Below, piece after piece: positions 11,309 through 23,135 of a stretch of 64,000 bases of DNA. The notes under the pieces are model-generated. The model was not told the origin of the DNA and did no database searches. It saw only the letters and a program-made list of their open reading frames with translations. Each line of letters starts with the position of its first letter. Position 1 is the first letter of the stretch. The position numbers were made by a program, and so were the translations under genes. The stretch comes from Wyeomyia smithii (lineage: Eukaryota; Arthropoda; Insecta; Diptera; Culicidae), in the NCBI RefSeq assembly GCF_029784165.1, contig NC_073695.1, positions 145,716,946 to 145,780,945 of the forward strand. The letters are read 5' to 3'.

Positions 11309-12526
11309 CGCTCTCCCAATCTCATTCGATTTTCTCAGAGATGGTCTAGTTGCCCATAAGACCCTATTGAATTTTATTGTAATCGGATTTCTAGTTTAGT
11401 GGTTATGTATCAAAATGTCAAAATCAAAATTTAATTAAAATAAACGGGCTATCTAAAATACTCTTAACTTTTGAATTTTATGAAGATTGAACTTGTGGTT
11501 CAAAGGTTATGGATAGAAACATGTTCTGGAGACTATTTAATCTCACTCACGTTTCTCAGAGATGGCTGGACCGATTTTCATAAAATCAGTGTCATATGAA
11601 AGGTCTTGTTGCCCCGTAAAACCCTATTGATTTTTTTTGGAAACGGATTATTGCTTTGCCTGTTATGTTTTAAAATGTGAAATCCAGCTATGAAAAGAAA
11701 CATATTCCAAAGACTACATAAACTCACTCACTTTTCTCAAAGATGGTTGAATCGATTTCCACAAAATTAGTGTCAAATGAAAGGTCTAGCTACCTCATAA
11801 CACTCTATTGAATTTTACTGTAATCGGACTGTAACTTCGTCTGTAATGTATCGAGATGTGAAAATCACGAAACTTCATTATCTTAAAAACTACACAACCG
11901 ATTTGAACAATGTTGATATCAGATGAACGGGCTAGTTAAGGGTTAACTAATGAATTATGATTGAGCACGTGGTTTCAAAGTTAGGCTGCGCAATACGTTC
12001 TCTTTGATTATAATCGAATCTAAGCAATCGTTATGTATTAAATTGTTAAAACAAAGAAAGTCTATTATCTCAAGTATTACACGACTTATTTGAACATAAT
12101 AAGTGTCATACGAACGATTCATCTCTCAAACTTACAATTAACAAACTTCATAACAATTTGATATGTGGTTCAGAAGTTATGAAAAAAATAGCAATTCAGA
12201 GACTATTTAAAACCATACCTGCTTTGATCATTATATGTGGCTTCAACATAATTTAAATATGGTGTCGTACTATTTAAACGTTCCTGGTATTGCTGGTGAT
12301 TAATTTTTCGAAATTACGAGTCTTTTCTTTTATTTCGCTATTTCTTAAGCACTAACATTACGTAAAATTTCAATTTTCATACTTCAATTACAACATCAAT
12401 ATTTTAGAACCCTAAGAGTGAATATTCCTTTATTGGATTGAAGCGTTCATGTAAATCAATTTTTACAAATAATAAGTTTGAATGAGAAAGGCTGGGTCTG
12501 ACCGCTAGGTGGATTAATTAAGGTTT
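11146..12526 (+). repeat. Dispersed TG-containing modular repeat, left arm copy
   Basis: Member of a family also present at 27660-29120 (inverted), 53383-56015 and 60424-63910. It starts with TGCCTTTCTCCTAGAAAGG (a short hairpin), then AGGTATAGCAATCACTG, then a CGACTCAGTTCGACGAG segment, and a (TG)n tract at 11263-11307. It continues with two to three internal modules of roughly 200 bp, each with TTCTCAGAGATGG, CCGATTT, AATGAAAGGTCT and TATTGAATTTTA words. It ends with GACCGCTAGGTGGATTAATT. No transposase, TIR pair or target duplication could be demonstrated; the transposon class is open. Confidence 0.8.
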
Positions 12527-12607
12527 TTCTTTTAAACTTTTCAACAACTTTGCTGAGGGAAGCAATCTGGTATATTGAAAATTAGAACAAATATTTTTTC
12601 GACGGAG

Positions 12608-12620
12608 AACTGCGTCTCTC
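12608..12620 (+). repeat. Target-site duplication (5' side) of the I-group insertion
   Basis: AACTGCGTCTCTC, repeated at 18454-18466. The uninterrupted palindrome arm has a single copy (27572-27584, complement), which proves the empty site. Confidence 0.95.
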
Positions 12621-13358
12621 ATTCGTTGTTTTGCTTTCGTCTCGATTAGACGCAAATTGTTTATCTCCGTTTGAGTTCGCAAAATAACAATACACGAGTT
12701 ATCGTACGGGTGTTTTTTTGTCGATTAGTTCTTGTGTTGCGCGATAACAATAGCCTGTTGTATATCGGCAGAAACATCTGCACACTGGTAGGGGCAGGCT
12801 ACTCCGCCAGTGATTCGATACGCAGCTGATATATCAGCAAGAATAATTCTCCCGCACCGCTGTTACCACGCTAGCAGCATGGACCACCATACGATCGAGC
12901 GAGTGGAAGTCAACTACAAGTGGCATCTACAAGGTCGCGTGTAAGATACGGCCACTGTGTCACAACACGAAGCTGGATCGTCATTGTTTGTTCTGCGGAG
13001 ACACTCGATCAATCCAACTATCAGCCGTGAGGTCGTGACTTAGACGTTCGGTGAAGTATTACATTTAGAATTTTTACTATAATTATCAATATTATTACTA
13101 TGTTATAATATTATTATTAATATTATTATTGATATTATTATTATTGTTATTATTATTGTTATTATTACTACAATTATTATTATTATTATTATTATTATAA
13201 TTACTATTGTTATTAGTATTAGTATTACTGTCTTTTTTTTTATTTGATCCATTGTAGATTGAAAAATTGTTTTTAAAATTTAATATCAACCACTTGAAAC
13301 CCCCCCCATATTCGAATATTTATCGTTTGTGTGCGGTAGAGCGTAACGCTCCCGCAAA
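12621..13358 (+). promoter_or_regulatory. I-group element 5' UTR with ATT-rich tract
   Basis: Non-coding leader of the I-group copy. In such elements the 5' UTR carries the internal promoter; no promoter was proven here. Words such as TTCGGTGAAGTATT (near 13050) recur in the leaders at about 52570-52600 (minus) and 53217-53230 (plus). It is followed by an (ATT)n-rich tract at about 13078-13235, a simple repeat that gives a spurious poly-Asn frame on the minus strand. Confidence 0.75.
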
Positions 13359-14742
13359 ATGGACGACATGCAGGTGCAACTTTTCCTGGAAGTGGAAACA
13401 AACGGGGAAGAAATTGAAATTTCTCCCATCAGCTCACCCCTACCTTCCCCTGTGCCCTCCCCTTTGCCAAGTCCTGTACCAAGAGTACCGGAAGTACGGG
13501 TAAAAGCTTACCCAGATGCCGCTGGCGGTCCCTACGTTGTGTTTTTCCGGCCCATAAAGAAGCCATTGAATATTATTCAAATTGGCGAAGACCTGGCAAA
13601 ACATTTTTCGGCCGTAACCGAGATTACGAAGGTGAGGCCGAACAAACTGCGAGTTGTCGTGAGTAGCTTGAAGCAAGCAAACGAAACTGCTGGCTACGAG
13701 CTCTTCACGAGAGAGTATCGCGTGTACATCCCTGCCAAGGATGTAGAAATCGACGGTGTGGTTACCGAGGGGAATCTCACTGTCGATGACATTTTGCGTC
13801 ATGGAGTTGGCTGTTTTAAAAACCCTTTGATGCAAAGTGTAAAGATACTGGATGTCAAGCAATTGCATTCAGTATCCATCGAAGAAGGGAAGAAGAAATT
13901 CCTCCCTTCGGATTCCTTCCGAGTAACATTCGCCGGATCCGCGCTGCCGAACTACGTCCGCTTGGACAGGGTTCGTCTACCTGTACGCCTGTTCGTACCG
14001 CGGGTCATGCATTGCCAAAACTGTAAGCAGTTAGGCCACACAGCCACCTACTGCTGCAACAAGGCACGCTGTAGCAAGTGCGGAGGCAATCAGGCTGAGA
14101 ACGCTTGCAGTGGGGATACTGAAAAGTGTCTTTATTGCGAGGGAACTCGGTATGACCTTCCGGCATGTCCCGCGTACAAACAGCGCGAGGAAAAAATTAA
14201 GCGTTCCCTTAAGGAACGATCAAAGCGCTCTTTTGCAGAAATGCTTAAGAGGGCTGAGCCACCCTTTACAGGAAACATCTTTTCCTTCTTGCCAACTGAT
14301 GAGGGTATATCTGACGATCCCGTCGAAGGGTGTTCCTATGCCTTGCCAGTGGGATCTAGGAAGAGGAGAATGCTCAACTCTCCTAATCTTTCTCGCAAAG
14401 GTCGTAAGATAACCCCTAGCGGAATGACCAATAAGACAACACAAAAAGGAAGCGGTGAAGAAAAACCGAAGCAAGTACCCCCCGGTTTCAATTTCAAATC
14501 AAACCAGGAGTACCCACCGCTTCCTGGGGCACCAAAAACCCCTCGTGCACCCATTTCTCGATCAGAAGATAAAAAAGAAACAGGGTTCATAAAATTTTCT
14601 GATATTGTGGACTGGATATTTAAAACATTCAACATACCAGATCCCCTACAAAATATTCTTCTTGTCTTTCTTCCTACAGTGAAAACCTTTTTGAAGCAAC
14701 TAGCAGCAACTTGCCCCTCATTTCAGCTATTATATCTTTCGA
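13359..14742 (+). pseudogene. I-group ORF1 (Gag-like), fused to ORF2 by a 1-nt loss
   Basis: Nucleic-acid-binding Gag-like protein starting at MDDMQVQLFLEVETNGEEIE. A proline-serine stretch (residues about 30-45) precedes a conserved region (YVVFFRPIKKPLNI, then YELFTREYRVYIPAKDVEID). Zinc knuckles lie at residues about 217-270: CQNCKQLGHTATYC, then CSKCGGNQAENAC, then CLYCEGTRYDLPAC. In the second and third knuckles the His found in sister copies (GGNHAE at 51.2 kb, GPRHDL at 56.8 kb) is Gln and Tyr here, so these knuckles are impaired. Near 14714 one base is missing relative to the 57.4-kb copy. ORF1 therefore runs without a stop into ORF2 (open 13359-15197, 612 codons). That fusion is a lesion, not a native polyprotein. 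Confidence 0.88.
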
Positions 14743-14743
14743 T

Positions 14744-17700
14744 GACTAATACGGCGAAAGAGGTTAGGATTTTTTTCACTGTATTACAGTGGAATTGCAG
14801 AAGTATAATCCCCAAATTCGATTTATTTTCTCATTTGATGAATACATATAATTGTGACGCATTCGCGCTCTGTGAAACTTTTCTAAATTCGAACGATCAA
14901 CTCAATTTTCACGATTTTAACATTATTCGTCGAGATCGAGACTCACACGGTGGAGGGTTACTCTTAGGGATCAAAAAGTGCTATTCTTTTTTCAGAATCG
15001 ACCTCCCCTCGATCTCGAATATTGAAGTTGTTGCCATTCAAACGAATTTAAATGGAAAAGACCTTTGCCTTGTTTCGTTATATATTCCCCCATCCGCGCG
15101 GATTGAACAGAAGCAACTCCTTGATATAGCAGAATTGCTTCCCGCACCTTTTATGATTTTGGGAGATTTCAACTCTCACTGTTCGCTATGGGGGTGACTT
15201 CACTATGACACTTTTGACACTTTTGAATACTGGGGAAGCGACACGTGTACCTAATCCTCCAGCACGTGAAAGCGTGCTTGACCTATCCCTCTGCTCGACA
15301 TCACTAGCGTTAGATTGCCAGTGGAAAGTAATCAACGATCCCCACGGTAGTGATCATCTTCCAATCGTTATATCAATTGCTAATGGTTCAACTCCCCCGA
15401 ACCCAATCAATATTTCCTACGACCTTACACGTAATATTGATTGGAAGCGTTATGAGTCTATTATAGCGGAATCTATCGAGACTCACGAGGAACTTCCTCC
15501 GGAGGAAGAATACGCGTTCTTAGCTGGCTTGATAATCGACGCCGCGACTCAAGCTCAGACGAAACCGATACCCGGGGTAACGATTAGACAGCGCCCTCCC
15601 AACAAATGGTGGGACAAAGAGTGCTCTGAGCTGTACGTGCAAAGGTCCGCGGCGTATAAGGACTACCGGGAGTACGGCACTGTCAGCCTGCTTCGAAAGT
15701 ACGAGGCACTGGGCAGGCAGATGAAGAGCTTAGTAAAGGCGAAAAAACGCGGGTACTGGCGGCGGTTCGTAAACGCGTTGTCGAGGGAAACAGCGATGAG
15801 CACTCTTTGGGATACTGCCAGGCGCATGCGGAACCGTGACGTTTCGAATGAGAGTGAGGAGTATTCAGATCGCTGGATACTCGATTTTGCCAAAAAGGTC
15901 TGTCCGGACTCTGTACCGGAACAGAAAACCTTTCGCGACGCGTTTATAGTAACTACGGAAGAGCCTCCATTTTCGATGTTGGAATTTTCAATGGCTCTCC
16001 TGTCGTGCAACAATAAGGCTCCAGGGTTAGATAGAATAAAATTCAACCTGTTGAAGAATCTACCCGACTCTGCAAAAAGACGCTTGTTGAATTTGTTCAA
16101 CAAGTTTCTTGAGCTAAATATTGTTCCGCATGACTGGAGGGAGGTAAAAGTCATTGCTATTGGGAAACCCGGGAAACCTGCCTCTGATCACAATTCACAT
16201 AGGCCGATTGCGATGCTCTCTTGCCTCCGGAAATTAATGGAGAAAATGATCCTCTTACGGTTAGACAAATGGTTCGAAACAAACCGTTTACTTTCAGATA
16301 CTCAATTTGGCTTTCGCCGGGGCAAAGGGATGAACGATTGCCTAGCGTTGCTTTCTACTGAAATTCAAGTCGCATTTGCTCGGAAAGAGCAAATGGCTTC
16401 TGCGTTCTTGGATATTAAGGGGGCTTTTGACTCTGTCTCTGTAGAAGTTTTAAGCGAGAAACTTCATTTGCAGGGACTTTCACCAAATTTGAATAACTTT
16501 TTGCTCAACTTGTTGTCAGAAAAGCATATGTTATTCTCACATGGCGATTCGACAACTTCCCGAATTAGTTATATGGGCCTTCCCCAGGGCTCATATAATT
16601 TTTACGTCAATGACATCGATGAATGTCTTGCAAATTCATGCACGCTAAGGCAACTTGCAGACGATAGCGTTGTATCCATTACTGGTAGCGAGGCTAGCGA
16701 TCTGCAAGGACCATTGCAAGATACCTTAGACAATTTGTCTGAATGGGCTCTTAAGCTGGGTATCGAGTTCTCTCCGGAGAAATCTGAGTTGGTCGTTTTT
16801 TCTAGGAAGCATAACCCAGCTCAGCTGCAGCTCGTACTAACGGGTAAAACGATCTCTCAGGTTTTAGTCGCTAAATATCTCGGGGTCTGGTTCGACTCTA
16901 AATGCACCTGGGCTTGTCATATTAGGTATCTGACACGAAAATGCCAACAGAGGATTAATTTTCTTCGTACGATGACCGGAACCTGGTGGGGAGCCCATCC
17001 AAGAGACCTGCTGAGGTTATCCCAAACAACAATACTGTCAGTTCTTGAGTACGGTTGTTTCTGTTTTCGCTCCGCTGCGAACACGCATATTTTGAAACTA
17101 GAAAGAATACAATATCGTTGTTTGCGTATTGCCTTGGGTTGCATGCAGTCGACCCATACGATGAGTCTTGAAGTGTTAGCGGGTATTCTTCCGTTGAAAC
17201 ATCGTTTTTGGAATCTCTCTTACCGGTTGCTAATTCGATGCACAGTTATGAACCCATTAGTAATTGAAAATTTCGAGAGGTTGGTCGACCTTCAATCTCA
17301 ATCCAGATTTATGACTTTATATTTTGGCTCAAGATATTAATCCTTCTTCATACGATTCCTCCAATGTCGCACTTTTAGATACTTCTAATAATGCTATATT
17401 CTTCGACACCACCATGAAACAAGACATTTCTGGTATCCCGGATCAATTGCGACCCCAAGAGATCCCTAAGATTTTTTCCAATAAGTTTAAACATGTTAGT
17501 TATGATAAAAGGTTTTACACTGACGGATCTAATCTAGATGAGTCCACTGGCTTCGGTGTTTTCCACAAAAATTTTACCGCCTCCTACAAACTCGATGCTC
17601 TTGCTTCCGTGTACGTCGCAGAACTTGCTGCTATTCAGTACTCTCTTGGAATCATCGAAACCCTACCCATAGACCACTACTTCATCTTCACAGATAGTCT

Positions 17701-18361
17701 CAGTGCCATTGAGGCTCTGCGATCCATGAAGACTGTGAAGCACACCCCGTATTTCCTGGGGAAAATACGGCGGTTTTTAAGTGCTTTAGCAGATAAAAAT
17801 TACCGGGTTACCTTAGCGTGGGTCCCTTCTTATTGCTCGATTTCGGGTAATGAAAAGGCTGACTCTTTAGCTAAGGTGGGTACTATTGATGGCGATATTT
17901 ATGAAAGACCAATTGCTTATGATGAATTTTATAGCATTTTGCGTCAGAGAACACTCAACAGTTGGCAATCATCATGGAACTCAGATGAACTGGGACGGTG
18001 GCTACATTCCATTTTTCCTAAGGTATCGACGAAAGCATGGTTCAAGGGGTTGGATGTAGGTCGGGACTTCATTCGCGTGATGTCCAGACTTATGTCCAAT
18101 CACTATACGTTAAACACGCATCTTTTTCGTAAAGGGCTTGTAGACAGTAATCACTGCGTTTGTGGCGATGGCTACCATGACATCGAGCATGTTGTTTGGT
18201 CGTGTGCCGAATTCTGTGATGTTAGGTCCGAGCTTATAGATTCCCTCCGGGCCCGAGGAAAACAACCGAACGTACCCGTTAGAGACATTCTTGGATGCGG
18301 TGATCTCCAGTACATGACACAACTGTACTGTTATTTGAAAAAGACTGACATTCAAATTTAA
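14744..18361 (+). pseudogene. I-group ORF2 (endonuclease, RT, RNase H), broken
   Basis: The ORF2 start at 14744 (MTNTAKEV) overlaps the end of ORF1, as in the 57.4-kb copy. The endonuclease shows LQWNCRSI, LCETFL and GDFNSHC. A deletion near 15194 then adds a stop and the frame resumes at about 15205 with the SDH motif (NDPHGSDHLPIVI). RT shows FGFRRGKGMNDCLALL, FLDIKGAFDSV, MGLPQGS and LADD. Six residues after GLPQGS (CLSPLL in the sister copy) are deleted. Near 17326 an 8-base loss shifts the frame. RNase H is open at 17324-18361 with FYTDGS, VAELAAIQ, FTDSLS and NEKAD. The tail has CVCGDGYHDIEHVVWSC, a Cys/His motif typical of such elements. Stops end the product in several places, so it is not active. 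Confidence 0.9.
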
Positions 18362-18453
18362 TATTCTTTTGTCTATTTGTCAGAATACCCGTATACGACG
18401 CTGGAGACACGAACACGAAGAGCCTAAATCTATGTGTCAAAAACAAAAACTTA
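18362..18453 (+). mobile_element. 3' UTR of the I-group insertion
   Basis: Ninety-two bases after the RNase H stop, ending in an A-rich tail directly at the 3' copy of the 13-bp target duplication (18454-18466). It is much shorter than the tail of the element at 1-1966, so the two belong to different subfamilies or this one is 3' rearranged. Confidence 0.75.
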
Positions 18454-18599
18454 AACTGCGTCTCTCAGGAAGTTCGGCTACAGACTAGGCTACATAGGGG
18501 TGTACAGTGAAAATCTAAAACCAGAAAAAGTGAAAAATATGTCCAATTTCAAATGTTTGTGAATCAGATAGTTTTCGATAGATTTCCTTCATACTTGCA

Positions 18600-19130
18600 G
18601 CAATCGATTTGAAAATCTTCTAAGATTCCCTTGAAATACAGAAAATTGTAATTTCATATTGTTCCACTAAAAATTGTCAATCCTTGTCAAAACGCAAAAC
18701 TCGAGCACTGATTGGTCGTTATATGATTGTTTTTCAAGCACGGTCGGCAGAATTATAGAGCTAGTTATTTGAAATTTGCTTTTTGGCCTGTTTCAGCTGA
18801 AACTGCTCATATTAATTCTATACAAGTCAGCAGTCCTCACTTAGCAGAGTAGCGGCAGTGCAGCGGATACCATTGGCAGCGGATCGCAGCCGCAGCTGTG
18901 GAATTGCAATGGATAGCGCAGCCGTTGCAGGAGGTCTCAGCATCGATAGTAGCAGGGCCAGCTGATGTAGCGGCACATCCTCAAGTGAAATGCTGTCTCT
19001 GTGCGATAGCGGGTGGTGATAAATGCATTCAATGAATAGTTGATGCATTTTGACAACAAACCTACGCTTTGGAAAGCTGGCGTTCAAAATACATGAGTTG
19101 GCAAGTTTTCAGTGTTCAATCAGTTTTTCA
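18600..19130 (+). other. Promoter-like module, left arm copy
   Basis: A block with GTCAATCCTTGTCAAAACGC, then CTGATTGGTCGTTATATGAT, AAGCACGGTCG, GTTTCAGCTGAAACTGC, a GCAG/CAGC-rich stretch, and TTCAAAATACATGAG. It recurs inverted at about 26950-27480 and, diverged, at 33600-34080, where a TATAAAAG is intact. Here the corresponding site reads TTGCTTTTTGG, so the TATA-like box is lost. No convincing protein frame is shared among the three copies. It may be a duplicated promoter and 5' part of a host gene, or a repeat. Confidence 0.45.
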
Positions 19131-19554
19131 CTGCGTTATACTTTATTCGCACTGTCTGTGATAACGTAACGCAAAGATTTGATCAGCATCTTATCCGATA
19201 CTGAATAAAATAGCAAATTGTTATTTTTAGGATGAAATAAATACCCAATTGAAGAGTTAATTTACACCTTCAAATGATAGAACAGTTATAAATTTGATTT
19301 ATTCCCCATGCCTCTAAGAACGTACCGAATTATCTTTTTCTTCGGTAATACATGAGCCGTTGCGGAACAGAGTGGTCTATGAGCCATCGAGCAAATTTGT
19401 CAGAAGAAGCAATTTTCGAAAAATCTTTGAATAAAATTCTGTTCAACGGATTCTTTTATACAAAATGTTCTAAAATAAAGGTTATGAAGTGGCTTAACAA
19501 GTGAATACATAAAATTACCATTTTTTTGGCGAAATAAGTGAATCTACCATACTA

Positions 19555-19634
19555 ATGTACATAGACCACTCTGACTTCATATATATTATACTGGAATCCT
19601 CGTATCGTTTCGGAACAGAGCGGTCTATGTACAT
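19555..19634. repeat. 80-bp mini inverted repeat, copy 1
   Basis: ATGTACATAGACCACTCTG at the left end and its complement with one change (CAGAGCGGTCTATGTACAT) at the right end, around a 42-bp core. The same unit lies at 26431-26510 and 33035-33114. A lone arm sits in the palindrome centre (26174-26201), and related half-arms lie at 19362 and 26682. Confidence 0.75.
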
Positions 19635-19856
19635 AAACACAAATAAAAATAACCTTAACTCGTACACCCAACGCAAACGGGGAACATTTTATTACTTTAG
19701 GGCAATTTTTTATTACTTATTGCGTCTTAAGACTGCGTATACACAAATAGTAATAACCGAAGAGTAACAAAAATTATGACAGGCACACGCTTGTATGTGT
19801 TTCTGCAGGAGAACATGCAGCCAAGCATGTGTTAGCAAGACTTTTTTTTTTTTTTT

Positions 19857-20116
19857 AAAGGTGGCGGGGAAATCTGCAAACAGACACCTGAGAAGAGAAC
19901 TCAGGGTGTGGGGATGAGACTAGGGGAGAGATGCTGGGGTAGTTACACTCGCCCAGACACCTACTGATCCTTGTCCCGACCCACTAAAACCCCTCCAGTC
20001 TCCAGCCCTGGTCTTCCCGGAACGACGGTTAAGTATTACGTCGGGGAGTGGCTTTTGTGCGTGATGCACCCTCTTTACTCTTATAACCTCCTAGCTAACT
20101 ACCTGGAGACTGGTAA
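19857..20116 (-). mobile_element. 3' UTR of the R1-group element, copy 1
   Basis: Follows the ORF2 stop on the minus strand and ends in a poly(A) tail. The same sequence closes copy 2 (40081-40340) with ten A residues. Confidence 0.85.
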
Positions 20117-23100
20117 TTAGCTACCACTGGCGTGTTGGTGGTTGAACCGCCACACACGTTGCAGCTCCAGAACAATCTGAGAGGCGGCCGCACAGACCGC
20201 GTTCCAGGTGTCCGGGTCGTCGCACATCCTCCGGACTAGATTGTCCGGAGTAGTGCCAGGCCCGCTCACAGCCATCATGTTGCTCCTCGCTCTTGCGAAA
20301 CGGGGGCATACGAAGAAGACATGCTCAGCAGTCTCCTCCTCCTCCACGCACTCGGAACACATGGGGGACACCGCGTGTCCGAACCTGTGCAGATATTGCC
20401 TGAAACAACCATGGCCTGACAGGATTTGGTCAGGTGGAAGTTCACTTCACCATGTCGTCTCCCGACCCAGCTGGCTATCTCCGGTATGAGTCGGTGCGTC
20501 CATCTGCCCTTTGTGGAGTTGGACCATTCCCGCTGCCAGCGGAGCATCGAGAATGATCTTCTGGTACCTCGTATGCCCCTTGTGTCACGTTGGTCGAAAC
20601 ACTCTCTATCCTCCTTGATGGCGATGCTGATAGGCATAATGCCGGACAAGACACAGATTGCATCGTATGACACCGTACGATACGCACTCGCAACTCTCAG
20701 GCACATGAGCCTGTAGGTACTTTCCAGTTTACCACGGTAACTGTTAGTACCTAGCGCTCTGGACCACACTGGCCCACCATACCTAAGTATGGACGAAACC
20801 ACGCTGGCAAGAAGTCTTCGCTTGCTGCCATAAGCCGCTGAGCTATTGGACATCATACGAGATAGTGCTGCAATAGCCGATGAGGCCCTCTTACAGGCAT
20901 AGTCGACGTGACTCCCGAACGTGAGCTTGTCGTCCACCATAACCCCCAAGAGCTTCAGGGATCGCTTCGAGGTGATGGTGCAGTCTCCGACTCTGACCAC
21001 CGCCTGTTGCTCCGATTTACGGTTGTTCACAACCGTGACCTCCGTCTTATGATGCGCGAGCTCCAGTTTCCTGGAGCGCATCCAGTCCTCGACCTTGCGT
21101 ATACAGTGCGCGGCCGTCAACTCGACCTCCTCGATAGACTCGCCGTAAACCTCCAGCGTTATGTCGTCTGCAAAGCCGACGATCACAACCCCTACAGGGA
21201 ACTTGAGTTTCAACACTCCGTCGTACATGACATTCCACAACACCGGGCCCAGGATAGAACCTTGCGGAACTCCTGCGGTAATTGGGACGCACTTCTGACC
21301 CTCCTCCGTGTCGTAAACAAGTACTCGATTCTGGAAATAATTTTCCAGAATCTTGTACAGCGACACCGGTACATGGATGCTCCTGAGCGCGAGCGCTATG
21401 GAGTCCCAACTGGCACTATTGAACGCATTCTTCACGTCGAGCGTGACGATTGCGCAGTAGCGTATTCCCCTTCTCTTGCGCTGAATTGCTACCTCCGCCG
21501 TCTTAATGACGGAAGAGATTGCGTCCAGCGTGGACCTGCCCTTCCGGAAGCCGAACTGGTTACTTGCCAGACCGTGTACACCCTCCGTGTACCTCACCAG
21601 TCTGTTGAGGATGATCCTCTCAAGCACCTTGCCCGCGGTGTCCAGCAGGCAGATAGGCCTATATGCTGATGGGTCCCCTGGCGGTTTCCCAGCCTTCGGC
21701 AATAAGACCAGTCTCTGCCGTTTCCACCTGTCCGGAAAGAGACAGTCATCCAGGCACCTCTACATGACTGCCCTGAGCAGCCCGGGGGCCGTTTTTATCG
21801 CCAGCCTGATCGCCAGGTTAGGGATACCATCCGGTCCCGGTGCCTTGCTCACCTTTAGGGATTTGGCGATCACGATGAGTTCCTCATTCGTAACCCTTGC
21901 CTCCTCCCCTGCCTCGACACGGCTGTCGTCGCTCACGGATTGGATGCTCGGCAGGTTGGCCGACCATCTCTGGTCTATGTCTGAGATACTGGAACGTCGG
22001 ACGTGAGACTCGACTGCCGGAGGCCAGACTTGGCTCGTGGCGTGGAAAGAGTCCCTCGATGATACGCTCCAGCATCGCTGGTGATCGCTCTGCAGGCGCC
22101 AGCGCGCCTTTAGTCTTAGCCATTACGATCCTGTAGGCGTCACCCCACGGATTTGTATTGGCACTCGCACATAGCCTATCGAAGCAGGCCCTCGTGCTGG
22201 CCTTTATCGCACTCTTTAGCATCGATCTTGCCGAACTGAATGCTGCGCGGCGCTCTGTCCTCTCTTCTTCGTTTCGCGCACGCTGCATCCTCCGTCTTGC
22301 ACGGAGGCACGCACTGCGAAGGTCGGCTATCGCGTCCGTCCACCAGTAAACCGGTGGCTTTCCATTCCTAGGTTGGCGAGTCCTAGGCATGGTGGCGTCG
22401 CACGCCCGCGATAATGTGGCAACTAGTTGGTCAGCAGTCGGGCGGAGCCAACTGCCCCCCTCGCGCTCCCTTCTCATTGCCTCTTCGAATACCTCGGCAT
22501 CAAACTGCGATGTCTTCCACCCGCGAACGGTCGGAGTGTTGGCTCTACCCGTCGCTTGCCGCCTCTCGTTGTTGTCTACACTATAACAGACCGCCTGGTG
22601 GTCGCTATTAGTGTAGCCATCGTCTACCCTCCAGTTCTTGATCAGTCCTGGGCTGGAGAACGTCACGTCGATGATCGACTCCGCACCATTTCTGCTAAAT
22701 GTACTTTTGTTCCCAACGTTGGCCTCTGGCCCCTGTGGTTCGTGAAGCGACTTCCCCACTCAACAGCCCAAGCGTTGAAGTCGCCCGCCACCACCAACGG
22801 CGTTGGGCCCGTTAGCTCCATGGATAGGAGGTCGACCATCTGGGTGAACCTTTTGGTAGACCAACGTGGCGGAGCATAGCAACTGCAGTAGAACACTCCG
22901 TTTACCTTAGCAACTACGTACCCTTCTTCTGAGGTTGAGACAACCTCCTGAACCGGGAACTTGCTCGTCGTACATATGGCCGCCAAACTGGACTTATCCG
23001 CAACCCAGTTACCGTTTCCGGGAGGGATGCGGTAGGGATCCGATATGACGGCGATGTCCGACAACGACTCAGTGGCTGCTTGGTGTAGCAGCTGCTGAGC

Positions 23101-23133
23101 CGCGAAGCAATGGTTCAGGTTCAGTTGCGTCAC
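20117..23133 (-). pseudogene. R1-group ORF2 (endonuclease and RT), copy 1, broken
   Basis: The endonuclease starts TQLNLNHCFAAQQLLHQAA (23133) with a GTG codon a few bases after the ORF1 stop, then SDIAVISDPYRIPPGNGNWV and VVAGDFNAWAVEWGS. Frameshifts lie near 22700 and near 22020 (two bases missing relative to copy 2), and a stop replaces Gln near 21763 (copy 2 has an intact codon). The RT core is open at 20275-21702: YRPICLLDTAGKVLERIILN, FGFRKGRSTLDAI, TLDVKNAFNSASW, VPQGSILGPVLWNVMYD and GFADDITL. A frameshift near 20430 precedes the Cys/His tail CSECVEEEETAEHVFFVCPR. The long plus-strand frames over this segment are shadows of GC-rich coding sequence. Confidence 0.92.
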
Positions 23134-23135
23134 CC

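Larger units (their letters stand above)
7393..12620 (-). repeat. Giant palindrome, left arm, outer segment
   Basis: Reverse complement of 27572-32884. Matching starts at TAATGATC (7393-7400, paired with 32877-32884) and runs through the jockey-type element, the dispersed TG-repeat and the unique spacer to the AACTGCGTCTCTC site at 12608-12620. I aligned many stretches by eye and found scattered single-base differences and small indels, so the arms are close but not identical. The arm resumes at 18467 after an I-group insertion. Confidence 0.93.
12621..18453 (+). mobile_element. I-group non-LTR retrotransposon, nearly full length (5.83 kb)
   Basis: The whole insertion is defined by a 13-bp duplication and by the empty site in the other palindrome arm. 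It comprises a 738-bp 5' UTR, ORF1 (Gag with three zinc knuckles), ORF2 (endonuclease, RT, RNase H, cysteine tail) and a short 3' UTR ending TGTCAAAAACAAAAACTTA. The family recurs at 1-1966, 50875-52690 (minus) and 52690-60422 (plus). Its structure matches the I clade (MosquI-like by recollection). It is dead through small deletions: 1 nt at the end of ORF1, about 55 nt in the endonuclease, 18 nt in RT, and 8 nt before RNase H. Confidence 0.92.
18454..19666 (+). repeat. Giant palindrome, left arm, inner segment
   Basis: Reverse complement of about 26400-27584. It begins with the second copy of the 13-bp duplication and ends at the GTACA duplication (19662-19666), where a TIR-like element interrupts it. 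A small difference near 18480-18505 (about 20 extra bases here) distinguishes it from the right arm. Confidence 0.92.

Noticed and set aside
13098..13289. Poly-Asn frame on the minus strand
   Set aside because: Translation of an ATT-rich simple repeat in the I-group leader.
20908..21669. 253-codon plus-strand frame opposite the R1-group RT
   Set aside because: It is the complement of a GC-rich, conserved RT reading frame. The same shadow appears opposite copy 2 (38491-39288), and the real motifs are all on the other strand.
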